Of a stretch of 64,000 nt of DNA, positions 8,803 through 17,745 are shown piece by piece (positions within the stretch are counted from its first letter, which is position 1; each line of letters begins with the position of its first letter). Below the pieces are notes generated by a model. That model was given only the letters and a program-made list of their open reading frames with translations. It had not been told where the DNA came from and searched no databases. Made by a program: the position numbers and the translations under genes. Source of the DNA: Alphaproteobacteria bacterium US3C007 (lineage in GTDB: Bacteria; Pseudomonadota; Alphaproteobacteria; Rhodobacterales; Rhodobacteraceae); assembly GCA_034423775.1 (NCBI GenBank), contig CP139918.1:1736001-1800000 (forward strand), written 5' to 3'.

Positions 8803-9048
8803 TCATTGTTTCAAATCTGCAATATATTTGCGTCCACGAGCGGCGCGAAGGAAGCCGGTCGTTTTGGCTTTGCCACTGGGGGTGCGGATAAAATAGTGCG
8901 AAGGTTCTCGTTTGCGGCGCCCCGCCCTGGCTTGCAGGTTTGCCTCTGCTATCCGGTGGGCCTGCGCGGTTGTTCATCTGCGCGAAGGCATAGTGGGCAG
9001 CAATGTTGAAAGGATCACAAAGATGATGGTCAAGCTGCCTTTGCTCAT
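8803..9048 (-). pseudogene. Small gene interrupted by an in-frame TGA
   Basis: The frame starts at an ATG (9046-9048) with AAGAGGA upstream and encodes a hydrophobic N-terminus (MSKGSLTIIFVILSTLL). It meets TGA at codon 25 (8974-8976). The same frame then continues open for 56 more codons, with a basic, protein-like sequence (for example RTPSGKAKTTGFLRAARGRK), and stops at 8803-8805. The layout suggests a small exported or membrane-anchored protein broken by one nonsense mutation. No family was recognised. The downstream stop overlaps an ATG (ATGA), as in coupled genes. Confidence 0.5.
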
Positions 9049-9092
9049 GTAATCCTCTTGTAAAAATATTTGTTCAAAAAGGAAAACCCAGC

Positions 9093-11885
9093 ATGAATTT
9101 TGGCAAAGGGCACCATTTGCACTTGATCGATGGCTCGGCTTTCATCTTTCGCGCCTATCACGCTTTGCCACCTTTAACCCGCAATTCAGATGGATTGCCT
9201 GTGGGCGCGGTGAGCGGGTTTTGCAACATGCTGCAGCGCTATGTCGAAAGCAATACTGGCCCCGATGCGCCCACCCATGTTGCGGTGATTTTTGACAAAG
9301 GCAGCCATACGTTTCGCAATGATCTTTATGATCAATATAAAGCCAATCGCGATGAAATGCCCGAAGATCTGCGCCCGCAAATGCCCCTGACGCGCGCTGC
9401 AACGCGCGCGTTCAATATCGCCTGCGAAGAGGTCGAAGGCTATGAGGCCGATGATATCATCGCAACCTTATCGGTTCAGGCGCGCGATGCAGGTGGACGG
9501 GTGACGATTATCAGCTCAGACAAAGACCTTATGCAGCTTGTTGGGGGCGGCGTTGATATGTTTGATGCGATGAAAAACCGCCATATTGACCGCGATGGCG
9601 TGTTCGAAAAATTTGGTGTTTTCCCCGAGCGGGTTGTGGATGTGCAGGCTTTGGCCGGAGATAGCGTGGATAATATTCCCGGCGCGCCAGGTATTGGGGT
9701 GAAAACAGCCGCGCTTTTGATCAATGAATATGGGGATCTTGAAACGCTGTTAGAGCGGGCTGAAGAGATCAAACAGCCCAAACGCCGCGCAACCTTGATC
9801 GATCATGCCGCGCAAATTCGCCTATCACGTCAATTGGTCGAGCTGGATTGCGCCACGCCGCTAGACTTCACGCTGGAGGATTTAGAAGTGCGCGCGCCCG
9901 AGCCCGAAACCCTATTGGGTTTTCTGGCGGAAATGGAATTTCGCACATTAACGGCGCGTATCGCCAGCAAGCTGGGCGCGGAACCGCCCCAAATTGCCAC
10001 CGCCGCTGCGCTTGAAACGCCCGCGCTTATCGAACAGCCGGCCTTTGATCGTAGCGCTTATTGCGCGCTACATGATCTTGCATCTTTGCACGCGTGGATC
10101 GATAAAATCCGCCAGCGTGGCTATGTGGCCATCGATACGGAAACCACGTCTCTGGATGAAATGCGCGCTGAGCTGGTGGGGATTTCTTTGGCGGTCGCGC
10201 CGGGTGAGGCCTGTTATATTCCGATATCGCATAAAGAAGGCAGCAGCGATGATTTATTCGGATCATCAAAATTAGCTGCGGGCCAAATGAAGATGGATCA
10301 GGTGATTGGGCTTTTGCAACCCATCTTGGAAGATCCGGCGATCCTGAAAATTGGCCAAAATATGAAATATGATGCCAAAATTCTTGAGCGGCAGGGCATT
10401 CGCATCGCGCCGATCGACGATACCATGCTGTTATCCTATGCACTGCATGCGGGCTTGCATAATCACGGCATGGACAGTCTATCGCAGCGCTATTTGGACC
10501 ACACGCCTATTCCGATCAAACCACTTTTGGGAAGTGGGAAATCAGCGGTTACCTTTGATCTTGTGCCGATTGAAGAGGCCACACCCTATGCTGCTGAGGA
10601 CGCTGATATCACGCTGCGCCTTTGGCAGCTTTTGAAGCCCAAATTGCATCTTCAGAAAGTGACTCGCGTTTATGAGGGGCTTGAGCGGCCTTTGATACCA
10701 GTTTTGGCCCAGATGGAGATGACCGGGATCAAAGTGGATCGCGATACGCTGTCTCGCATGTCCAACGCCTTTGCACAGAAAATGGCGGGTCTTGAGGCTG
10801 AAATTCACGATATGGCGGGGGAAAGCTTTAATGTGGGCAGTCCAAAGCAACTGGGCGAGATTATGTTTGACAAGCTGGGCTATGAGGGGGGCAAGAAAGG
10901 TAAAACGGGGGCTTACGCCACTGGAGCGGATATTTTGGAAGATTTGGCCACCATACATGACTTGCCCAAGCGCGTGCTGGATTGGCGTCAATTGAGCAAG
11001 CTCAAATCCACCTATACCGATGCGCTGCAAGATCATATCCACCCCGAAACGGGCCGCGTGCATACCTCTTACTCAATCGCTGGGGCCAATACCGGTCGTT
11101 TGGCCTCTACCGACCCGAATTTGCAGAATATCCCGGTGCGCAGTGAGGATGGTCGACGCATTCGCGAAGCCTTTATTCCCGAAGAGGGCAAGGTTTTGGT
11201 GAGCCTGGATTACAGCCAAATCGAATTGCGCATTCTGGCGCATGTCGCGGGCATTGATAGTCTGAAGCAAGCTTTTCGTGAGGGGCAAGATATCCACGCT
11301 CTGACGGCTTCGGAAATGTTTGATGTGCCATTGGACGAGATGACGCCGGATATTCGTCGGCAAGCCAAAGCAATTAATTTTGGCGTTATATATGGTATTT
11401 CAGGCTTTGGGCTGGCGCGCAATTTGCGTATTCCGCGCAGCGAGGCACAAGGGTTTATCGATCGCTATTTTGAACGGTTTCCGGGGATCAAAGAATATAT
11501 GGACGATACGGTTGCCTTCGCCAAAGCCAATAACCGCGTGGAAACCCTGTTTGGCCGTGTCATCCATACGCCTGAGATCAATGCCAAAGGTCCAACCGCA
11601 GGCTTTGCCAAGCGCGCGGCGATCAACGCGCCGATCCAGGGCACCGCGGCGGATATTATCCGCCGAGCGATGATCCGAATGCCGCATTCGATCGCTGATT
11701 TGCCGGCGAAGATGCTTTTGCAAGTGCATGATGAACTGCTATTCGAAGTGGAACGCCACGCGGTGGATCAATTGATTGATGCTGCGCGAGGGGTTATGGA
11801 AAACGCCGCAGATCCGATCGTGAAGCTGGACGTTCCGTTGATCGTTGACGCGGGGCAAGGGGCGCATTGGGCTGAGGCGCATTAA
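9093..11885 (+). CDS. polA: DNA polymerase I
   Basis: A full-length 930-residue polymerase. The 5'-3' exonuclease covers about residues 1-290 (IDGSAFIFRAYH at the start; SSDKDLMQLV). The 3'-5' exonuclease follows (about 320-520) with its acidic residues present (AIDTETTSLDE; NMKYDAK; AAEDADIT), so proofreading should be active. The polymerase domain fills the rest, with DYSQIELRILAH, the O-helix region RRQAKAINFGVIYG, and LQVHDELLFEV. It acts in Okazaki fragment processing and repair synthesis. AAAAAGGAAAA upstream of the ATG is the ribosome binding site. Confidence 0.98.
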   Translation: MNFGKGHHLHLIDGSAFIFRAYHALPPLTRNSDGLPVGAVSGFCNMLQRYVESNTGPDAPTHVAVIFDKGSHTFRNDLYDQYKANRDEMPEDLRPQMPLTRAATRAFNIACEEVEGYEADDIIATLSVQARDAGGRVTIISSDKDLMQLVGGGVDMFDAMKNRHIDRDGVFEKFGVFPERVVDVQALAGDSVDNIPGAPGIGVKTAALLINEYGDLETLLERAEEIKQPKRRATLIDHAAQIRLSRQLVELDCATPLDFTLEDLEVRAPEPETLLGFLAEMEFRTLTARIASKLGAEPPQIATAAALETPALIEQPAFDRSAYCALHDLASLHAWIDKIRQRGYVAIDTETTSLDEMRAELVGISLAVAPGEACYIPISHKEGSSDDLFGSSKLAAGQMKMDQVIGLLQPILEDPAILKIGQNMKYDAKILERQGIRIAPIDDTMLLSYALHAGLHNHGMDSLSQRYLDHTPIPIKPLLGSGKSAVTFDLVPIEEATPYAAEDADITLRLWQLLKPKLHLQKVTRVYEGLERPLIPVLAQMEMTGIKVDRDTLSRMSNAFAQKMAGLEAEIHDMAGESFNVGSPKQLGEIMFDKLGYEGGKKGKTGAYATGADILEDLATIHDLPKRVLDWRQLSKLKSTYTDALQDHIHPETGRVHTSYSIAGANTGRLASTDPNLQNIPVRSEDGRRIREAFIPEEGKVLVSLDYSQIELRILAHVAGIDSLKQAFREGQDIHALTASEMFDVPLDEMTPDIRRQAKAINFGVIYGISGFGLARNLRIPRSEAQGFIDRYFERFPGIKEYMDDTVAFAKANNRVETLFGRVIHTPEINAKGPTAGFAKRAAINAPIQGTAADIIRRAMIRMPHSIADLPAKMLLQVHDELLFEVERHAVDQLIDAARGVMENAADPIVKLDVPLIVDAGQGAHWAEAH

Positions 11886-11915
11886 AGCAAAAAGTGATCC
11901 GTAAAGGGGATAAGA

Positions 11916-13367
11916 ATGTCAGAGTTAAATAAAAATTTTATCGCCGGAGACTGGGTTGCTGGCAGCAGTGAAATTGAAAATCGAAGCCCGTCTGATGTTT
12001 CGGATTTAATCGGCTTGTTCGCGCAGGCATCGCCAGATCAATTGGATGCAAGCTTGGCGCAAGCGCAGCAGGCGCAGCGCGAATGGGCGGCCTATGGGAT
12101 CGAGCGCAAATATAACGTGCTGATGGCGATTGGCACCGAAATGATGGCGCGCGCCCAAGAGCTTGGCACGTTACTGTCGCGCGAAGAGGGTAAACCCGTC
12201 GCCGAAGGCAAGGGCGAAGTGTACCGCGCCGGGCAGTTCTTCACTTATTATGCAGCAGAAACCCTGCGCCAAATGGGCGAGACGGCAGAGTCGGTGCGCG
12301 AGGGCATTGAAATTGACGTACGCCGCGAGGCTGTTGGGGTGGTGGCGATCATTTCGCCGTGGAATTTTCCAACCGCAACCGCTTCTTGGAAAATCGCTCC
12401 GGCGTTGGCCTATGGCAATGCTGTGATTTGGAAACCAGCGAATTTGACCCCTGCTTCGGCGGTGGCGCTGACCGAGATTATTTCCCGCCAAGATATTCCA
12501 AAGGGCTTGTTCAGCCTTGTCATGGGCGCCGGGGGCAGCATCGGGCAGGCCTTGGTGGAAAGCCCGAAAGTAAACGCAATATCCTTTACCGGCTCGGTAC
12601 CTGTGGGCAAAGGTATTGCAGCGGCGGCAGTGCAAAACCTGACCAAAGTGCAGATGGAGATGGGATCAAAAAATGCGCTGGCGGTGATGGAGGATGCGGA
12701 TCTTGATTTGGCCGTTTCTTTGGCGCTGGGCGGGGCCTATGGGGGATCCGGCCAAAAATGCACTGCGTCCTCGCGTTTGGTGGTGCATGCGCGAATTCAC
12801 GATGCGTTTGTTGAAAAAATGATTGCAGGTGCCCAGGCGATGGTGGTGGGTCACGCGCTTGAGGCTGGCACTCAAATCGGGCCCGTGGTGAGCGCCCAGC
12901 AATTGCAGGAAAACCTTGCTAACGTGGCGTTGGGCCTATCGGAAGGCGCCGAATTGGTCTGCGGCGGGCAGCAAGTTGAACGCGCGAGCGAGGGGTTTTA
13001 CATGTCCCCCGGGCTGTTCATCAACAGCACCAATGCCATGCAGATCAACCGCGAAGAGCTGTTTGCCCCGCTGGCGGCGGTGATCAAAGTGGACAGCTAT
13101 GACGAAGCGCTGAGCGTGGTCAATGATACGCGCTTCGGGTTGACCTCTGGTATTGTTACCACCAATTTGGCGCGGGCCACGCATTTTAGGCGCAATGCCA
13201 AAACCGGCTGCGTGATGGTAAACCTGCCCACTGCAGGCACCGATTATCATGTGCCATTCGGCGGTAGAGGGGAAAGCTCTTACGGGCCGCGCGAACAGGG
13301 CAGTTATGCGGCTGAATTTTATACGGCGGTGAAAACGGCCTATATTTCCTCGGGTATGCCTGCATGA
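11916..13367 (+). CDS. NAD(P)-dependent aldehyde dehydrogenase
   Basis: A 483-residue ALDH-superfamily enzyme. The catalytic Cys282 lies in GQKCTASSR and the general base Glu248 in VQMEMGSKN. The ISPWNFP motif at about residues 146-152 lies in the cofactor fold. The sequence resembles alpha-ketoglutaric semialdehyde dehydrogenases, but the substrate is inferred only. Its last four bases overlap the start of a dipeptidase-like gene, so the two probably act on one compound. Confidence 0.88.
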   Translation: MSELNKNFIAGDWVAGSSEIENRSPSDVSDLIGLFAQASPDQLDASLAQAQQAQREWAAYGIERKYNVLMAIGTEMMARAQELGTLLSREEGKPVAEGKGEVYRAGQFFTYYAAETLRQMGETAESVREGIEIDVRREAVGVVAIISPWNFPTATASWKIAPALAYGNAVIWKPANLTPASAVALTEIISRQDIPKGLFSLVMGAGGSIGQALVESPKVNAISFTGSVPVGKGIAAAAVQNLTKVQMEMGSKNALAVMEDADLDLAVSLALGGAYGGSGQKCTASSRLVVHARIHDAFVEKMIAGAQAMVVGHALEAGTQIGPVVSAQQLQENLANVALGLSEGAELVCGGQQVERASEGFYMSPGLFINSTNAMQINREELFAPLAAVIKVDSYDEALSVVNDTRFGLTSGIVTTNLARATHFRRNAKTGCVMVNLPTAGTDYHVPFGGRGESSYGPREQGSYAAEFYTAVKTAYISSGMPA

Positions 13368-14341
13368 GGATCATTGATAACCTGCAATACGCAAATTGGT
13401 CGGAAAAGATTTTTCGCCAAATGCAGGCGGGCGGCGTTGATGCGGTGCATGTCACGATTGCCTATCATGAGAATTTCCGCGAAACGGTTTTGAATTTTGA
13501 GCAATGGAACCGTTGGTTTGAGACCTATCCCGATTTAATCATGAAAGGCTTGACTGCTGAAGATGTCGATCGTGCCCGTGCGAGCAATCGCACGGCTATT
13601 TTTTTCGGGTTTCAAAACCCTAGCCCGATTGAAGATGATATCGGGCTTGTGGAAATTGTGCATAGTTTGGGCGCGCGGTTCATGCAGCTGAGTTATAATA
13701 ACCAATCGCTGCTGGCCACAGGGTGTTATGAGGCAGAAGACCCCGGTATTACCCGCATGGGACGGCAGGTTATTGGCGAAATGAATCGCGTTGGTCTGGT
13801 GGTGGATATGAGTCATTCTGCGGATCGCTCAACCATTGAGGCGGCCGAGATTTCAACGCGCCCGATCACCATCACCCATGCCAACCCCTATGAGTGGCAG
13901 CCCGCCTTGCGTAATAAACGCCCCGAGGTGATCAAAGCCGTTACCGAAGCGGGCGGCATGATCGGATTTTCACTTTATCCGCATCATTTAAAAGATAAAT
14001 CGGCCTGCACGCTTGAAAGCTTTTGTCAGATGATCGCCGAGGCGGCTGCGCGCTATGGGGCGCAGCATTTGGGGCTTGGCTCTGATCTGTGCCAAGATCA
14101 ACCCGATCGCGTGGTGGAATGGATGCGCGTAGGCCGCTGGAGCAAAGCGATTGATTATGGCGAAGGCTCTGCCAGCGCGCCGGGATTTCCTCCAATGCCA
14201 AGCTGGTTTCAAGACAATCGTGATTTTGGAAATATCGCCGAAGGTCTGCGCAAAATAGGCATGTCAGAGTTGGAAGTGGCGGGCATTATGGGAGAGAACT
14301 GGTATCGGTTTTATCAGGAAAATTTTGGCGCTAAAGCGTAG
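13364..14341 (+). CDS. Membrane dipeptidase-like protein (peptidase M19)
   Basis: A 325-residue renal-dipeptidase-like amidohydrolase. Recognisable parts are DAVHVTIAYHENFRE near the N-terminus, VDMSHSADRSTIEA around residue 148, TITHANPY, and the C-terminal GLGSDLCQDQP. The usual HxD metal pair at the N-terminus reads VHV here, so metal binding and peptidase activity may differ from classical M19 enzymes. Relatives in alphaproteobacteria occur in catabolic operons rather than in peptide turnover. ATGA coupling to the aldehyde dehydrogenase supports a shared pathway whose substrate is unknown. Confidence 0.8.
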   Translation: MRIIDNLQYANWSEKIFRQMQAGGVDAVHVTIAYHENFRETVLNFEQWNRWFETYPDLIMKGLTAEDVDRARASNRTAIFFGFQNPSPIEDDIGLVEIVHSLGARFMQLSYNNQSLLATGCYEAEDPGITRMGRQVIGEMNRVGLVVDMSHSADRSTIEAAEISTRPITITHANPYEWQPALRNKRPEVIKAVTEAGGMIGFSLYPHHLKDKSACTLESFCQMIAEAAARYGAQHLGLGSDLCQDQPDRVVEWMRVGRWSKAIDYGEGSASAPGFPPMPSWFQDNRDFGNIAEGLRKIGMSELEVAGIMGENWYRFYQENFGAKA

Positions 14342-14477
14342 TTTCTGATTTGCAACAGAGCCCATTTGCACGCTGTTTTTTGTGCAGTCGTTTTAAAATT
14401 GGCGGATAAGTCATCTGGTAAAGCGGTTGGATGGCGAAGAAACGCAAATGCGGGGATGTAAACGAGGGGGCTTTGCT

Positions 14478-15329
14478 TTGAATTATCTGGCGTTACTTGG
14501 CACCAAAGGTGGCCCTGCAATCCGCCCCGGCTCTACAATGCCCACCGCGCATCTTTTGCACTTAGAGGGCTGCCCGATTGTCATAGATTGCGGTTTGGGC
14601 GTGGCTCGGGGCTTGATTGATCAAGGCTTGGCGTTGAAAGATATTCGTCATATTTTTATCACGCATTTGCATTCGGATCATTATTTAGAACTGGGCCCTT
14701 TGTTGCACACGGCTTGGACCGCCGGGCTCACTAAGATTGTGCAGATATACGGACCTGCCGGGCTTGATGCCTATTGGGCAGGGTTTCTGACCTCGATGCA
14801 GGCGGATATCGATCTGCGTATCGCGGATGAAGGGCGCCCGGATTTGCGCCGGCTGGTGCGTTTTCATGTGATCGATACACCAGATGTGGTGCAACTGGGC
14901 GATATTCAGGTTTCGGCCTTGCGCAATATCCACCCGCCATTGGTGGACACGTTTGCCTTATCGTTTAAAACGGCGCGTTCGCATGTCGTGTTTAGCGGCG
15001 ATACGGCGTATTTTCCGGATCTGGCCGGGTTCGCGCAAGGGGCTGATCTTTTGGTGCATGAGGCAATGCTGGAAGCAGCGATTGAGGCGTTGCTGACCCG
15101 GGTTGGCAATGGTGATGAACGCTTGCGGGCGCATTTTTATGCTGCGCATAGCACGGCGGCAGAGGCTGCAAAGATTGCGGTGGCTGCCAACGTAAAAGCC
15201 TTGGCGTTGAACCACCTTATCCCGTCGGATGATCCAGATTTTGGCGAAGCTGAGTGGCTGGCCGCCATTCGCCCGATATGGGATGGTCCGTTTTATCTGG
15301 GTCATGATGGGCTGCGGATCGCGTTTTAA
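14478..15329 (+). CDS. MBL-fold metallo-hydrolase (RNase Z-like)
   Basis: A metallo-beta-lactamase fold hydrolase of about 283 residues. The metal-binding THLHSDH motif is clear. VVFSGDTAYF supplies the next metal ligand Asp. A late AHST/NHL region completes the site. It resembles RNase Z/arylsulfatase-type members, but a tRNA-processing role is not supported by any specific motif here. The TTG at 14478 is preferred because GAGGGGGC lies about 8 bases upstream and LALLGTKGG is the expected N-terminus. Alternatives are ATG 14448 and TTG 14427. Confidence 0.8.
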   Translation: MNYLALLGTKGGPAIRPGSTMPTAHLLHLEGCPIVIDCGLGVARGLIDQGLALKDIRHIFITHLHSDHYLELGPLLHTAWTAGLTKIVQIYGPAGLDAYWAGFLTSMQADIDLRIADEGRPDLRRLVRFHVIDTPDVVQLGDIQVSALRNIHPPLVDTFALSFKTARSHVVFSGDTAYFPDLAGFAQGADLLVHEAMLEAAIEALLTRVGNGDERLRAHFYAAHSTAAEAAKIAVAANVKALALNHLIPSDDPDFGEAEWLAAIRPIWDGPFYLGHDGLRIAF

Positions 15330-15754
15330 ACACTTGCTCGCGTGTCTTTCGACTTATGTTTTAGACGGAGTTTATCGCGTATTACCAGCGGTTTTATATT
15401 ATGCGCCGCCACAGTCTTTCAGTGTGTTTTAGGGTTGAGTTTAGGTTTGTTCGTCTGACATCCTAATAAGGGAATAAGTTTACAAACATAAAATTTTAGC
15501 AAGATCTCTCTCAGTGGGCTAAGGTTTAATCACCGGGTCCAACATTTGTAAGCCTTTTGGGAAATTTATAATTCGGCTTAAAATCTACAAAAACACCACC
15601 GGCAAGCGGAGCTGGATCAAGCCGCTGCGCTATGATCTCAGGTGACTGAGAGCGCTGCGTTAAAATAGCGGATCTTTCTTTTCGCAAGCCGGGCCTTTAC
15701 CCGCCATAGGGCAGGCTGGAAGAACCGGCAGATATGGGGGTTTTAGGCGTGGTC
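15330..15754. other. Non-coding stretch without recognised features
   Basis: About 425 bases between the metallo-hydrolase and a DUF3303 relic. No open frame with convincing codon use, RNA gene or strong hairpin was recognised. The stretch is more AT-rich than the neighbouring genes and may contain further gene decay. Confidence 0.5.
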
Positions 15755-15994
15755 ATGCAAAAATATATGGTGATAGAGCGGTTTAAAGCGGGGTGTTGGG
15801 ACGCAGCCCATGAAAGGTTTCAAAGGCAGGGCTGATCGCTCCCAAATGGGCTTTATTATTTGAATTCTTGGCCAAATAAAGATTTGTTGATCTGCTATTA
15901 GTTGATGGAGACGCAGAGCCCTGTTTTGTAGGATCTTTGGTTTGAACGCTGGAACGATTTTGTTGAGTTCGACGTGGTGCCAATCGACGCATAA
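15755..15994 (+). pseudogene. DUF3303 family gene with three in-frame stops
   Basis: One uninterrupted frame of 80 codons reads MQKYMVIERFKAG at the N-terminus, then LPNGLYYLNSW, then LMET, then FERWNDFVEFDVV before its TAA. This matches the DUF3303 (YbaA-like small protein) pattern from end to end. It contains TGA at codon 27 and TAG at codons 48 and 58. In the family these positions often hold Arg or Gln, so CGA-to-TGA and CAG-to-TAG changes are likely. There is no frameshift. The gene appears inactivated by point mutation only. Confidence 0.75.
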
Positions 15995-16076
15995 AATCTG
16001 TTCGCCTGCGTCTTAAAAGGTTAACGATCTACCCAAAGGCCCTTGTGAAAATAGCGCCGGTTTGCAGCCAGCTAAG

Positions 16077-16679
16077 TTAATTGAGCTCATCTGCTAGAAT
16101 AATCGGAAAAAACACCCCATCGGAATAAATGCCATACCAAGTTTGGCCCTGATGCTCGGCTTGTTCGCCCCGCTCGACCAAGCGGTAAAAGCTTTTGCGA
16201 TCGATCAAAGCCTCTAGCCCGGCTCGGATATGAATATAGGGCGCGGGCTCGCCAGTTTCTGGGTGCTTTTCAACGCGAATGGGGTTTTCCCGCCCGGCTT
16301 GCGAAAAATCACCAACATGCGTTTCAAAGCACAAAACGGGCCTATCTGGGGTGCCGATATTTTCAAAATCGACAGCCACAAAGGGGGCGTCATCGACGGT
16401 GATTCCCACTTTCTCAACCGGGGTAACCAAGACGTAGCTATCTCCGTCCTTGCGCAGGATGGATGAAAATAGCCGCACCAGCTCGAAGCGGCCGATGGGC
16501 GTGCCCTGATAAAACCAGGTGCCGTCGCGGGCGATGCGCATATCCAGATCCCCGCAAAATGGCGGATTCCACAAGTGGACAGGCGGCAATTTGCGCCCGT
16601 CGCTGGCGGCTCTTGCAGCCTGCGCCAGCCCTTCAGCACTGGGCGATGGTATTTTTTCTGCACTCATTGGTTTTGCCAT
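16077..16679 (-). CDS. DUF1285 domain-containing protein
   Basis: A protein of 200 residues with LWNPPFCGDLDMRIARDG, the sequence around GTPIGRFELVRLFSSIL, and FETHVGD, all characteristic of DUF1285. The family is found across proteobacteria, often beside the MoxR ATPase gene as here, where it is divergent. Its function is not established. The ATG at 16679 is preferred over upstream in-frame codons; ATG 16667 is also possible. No good ribosome binding site distinguishes them. Confidence 0.82.
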   Translation of the reverse strand: MAKPMSAEKIPSPSAEGLAQAARAASDGRKLPPVHLWNPPFCGDLDMRIARDGTWFYQGTPIGRFELVRLFSSILRKDGDSYVLVTPVEKVGITVDDAPFVAVDFENIGTPDRPVLCFETHVGDFSQAGRENPIRVEKHPETGEPAPYIHIRAGLEALIDRKSFYRLVERGEQAEHQGQTWYGIYSDGVFFPIILADELN

Positions 16680-16737
16680 TTTGTTTTGTCGCAATACACT
16701 CAATAACACCTATATATTTGTCAAAGGGGAAAAAGCC

Positions 16738-17745
16738 ATGTCTTCGTCACAGGATATTGCGGATCAGATAGAAGATCTAACGGCAGATTTGGCCCGGATG
16801 AAGGCCGAAATTGCTAAGAAATTCATCGGTCAGAAATCGGTTATAGATCTAAGCCTGACCGCGCTGTTATCGGGGGGGCATGGATTGTTGGTTGGGGTGC
16901 CTGGGCTGGGAAAAACCCTGCTCGTGAACACGTTAGGGCACGTGCTGGGGCTGCACACCCAACGCGTGCAATTTACACCTGATCTGATGCCGGCTGATAT
17001 TTTAGGGTCTGAAATATTGGAAACGAAGCCCGATGGGGCGCGGCAATTTAAGTTTATTGAGGGGCCGATTTTCAGCCAGCTTTTAATGGCAGATGAGATC
17101 AATCGCGCCAGCCCGCGCACGCAATCTGCCTTGCTGCAAGCGATGCAAGAAGGGCAAGTGTCGATCGCCGGGCAAACGCGCCCGCTGCCGCAGCCATTTC
17201 ACGTTTTGGCCACTCAAAACCCAATTGAACAAGAAGGAACTTATCCGTTGCCAGAGGCGCAGCTGGACCGGTTTTTGCTACAAATCACTTTGGATTATCC
17301 AGATCGCGAGACCGAGCGCGAGATTTTGCTTGAAACCACCGGTGTGGGGCAGGTGCGGGTTGAGCAGGTGTTTGATCCGGCACGGTTGATGGCGGCGCAA
17401 AGGGTGGTTCGGCAAATGCCAATAGGAAACAGCGTGGTTAACTTTATCCTTGATTTGGTGCGCGCCTGTCGCCCCGAGGATGCGTCGGCGTCAAAAGAGC
17501 TATGCGATACGGTTGCGTGGGGCCCGGGGCCGCGCGCGGCGCAATCTTTAATGCTTTCTGCGCGCGCCTGGGCGCTTTTGAACGGCCGCTTATCGCCCTC
17601 GGTGCAGGATGTTCTGGCATTGGCTGTTCCCGTTTTGGCGCATCGCATGGCGTTGCGCTATTCGGCGCAGGCCAATGGGGTGGATTTGTCGGATCTTATT
17701 CGCCGTATTGCAGATCAGCTTGACCACGCGCGCGCTGCGGCATGA
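16738..17745 (+). CDS. MoxR-family AAA+ ATPase
   Basis: A 335-residue AAA_3 ATPase. Walker A is GVPGLGKT (residues 53-60), Walker B LLMADEINRA (about 113-122) and sensor 1 ATQNPIEQEG. MoxR proteins act as chaperone-like ATPases that help activate enzyme complexes, usually with VWA/DUF58 partners encoded next door, as here. The ATG at 16738 has AAAGGGGAAAAAG upstream. It heads a four-gene operon to 23412 in which every junction overlaps. Confidence 0.93.
   Translation: MSSSQDIADQIEDLTADLARMKAEIAKKFIGQKSVIDLSLTALLSGGHGLLVGVPGLGKTLLVNTLGHVLGLHTQRVQFTPDLMPADILGSEILETKPDGARQFKFIEGPIFSQLLMADEINRASPRTQSALLQAMQEGQVSIAGQTRPLPQPFHVLATQNPIEQEGTYPLPEAQLDRFLLQITLDYPDRETEREILLETTGVGQVRVEQVFDPARLMAAQRVVRQMPIGNSVVNFILDLVRACRPEDASASKELCDTVAWGPGPRAAQSLMLSARAWALLNGRLSPSVQDVLALAVPVLAHRMALRYSAQANGVDLSDLIRRIADQLDHARAAA

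Noticed and set aside
15783..15992. A 69-codon minus-strand frame
   Set aside because: It is antisense to the DUF3303 relic, which explains the sequence far better. Its composition (Ser, Asn, Arg rich) is not protein-like.
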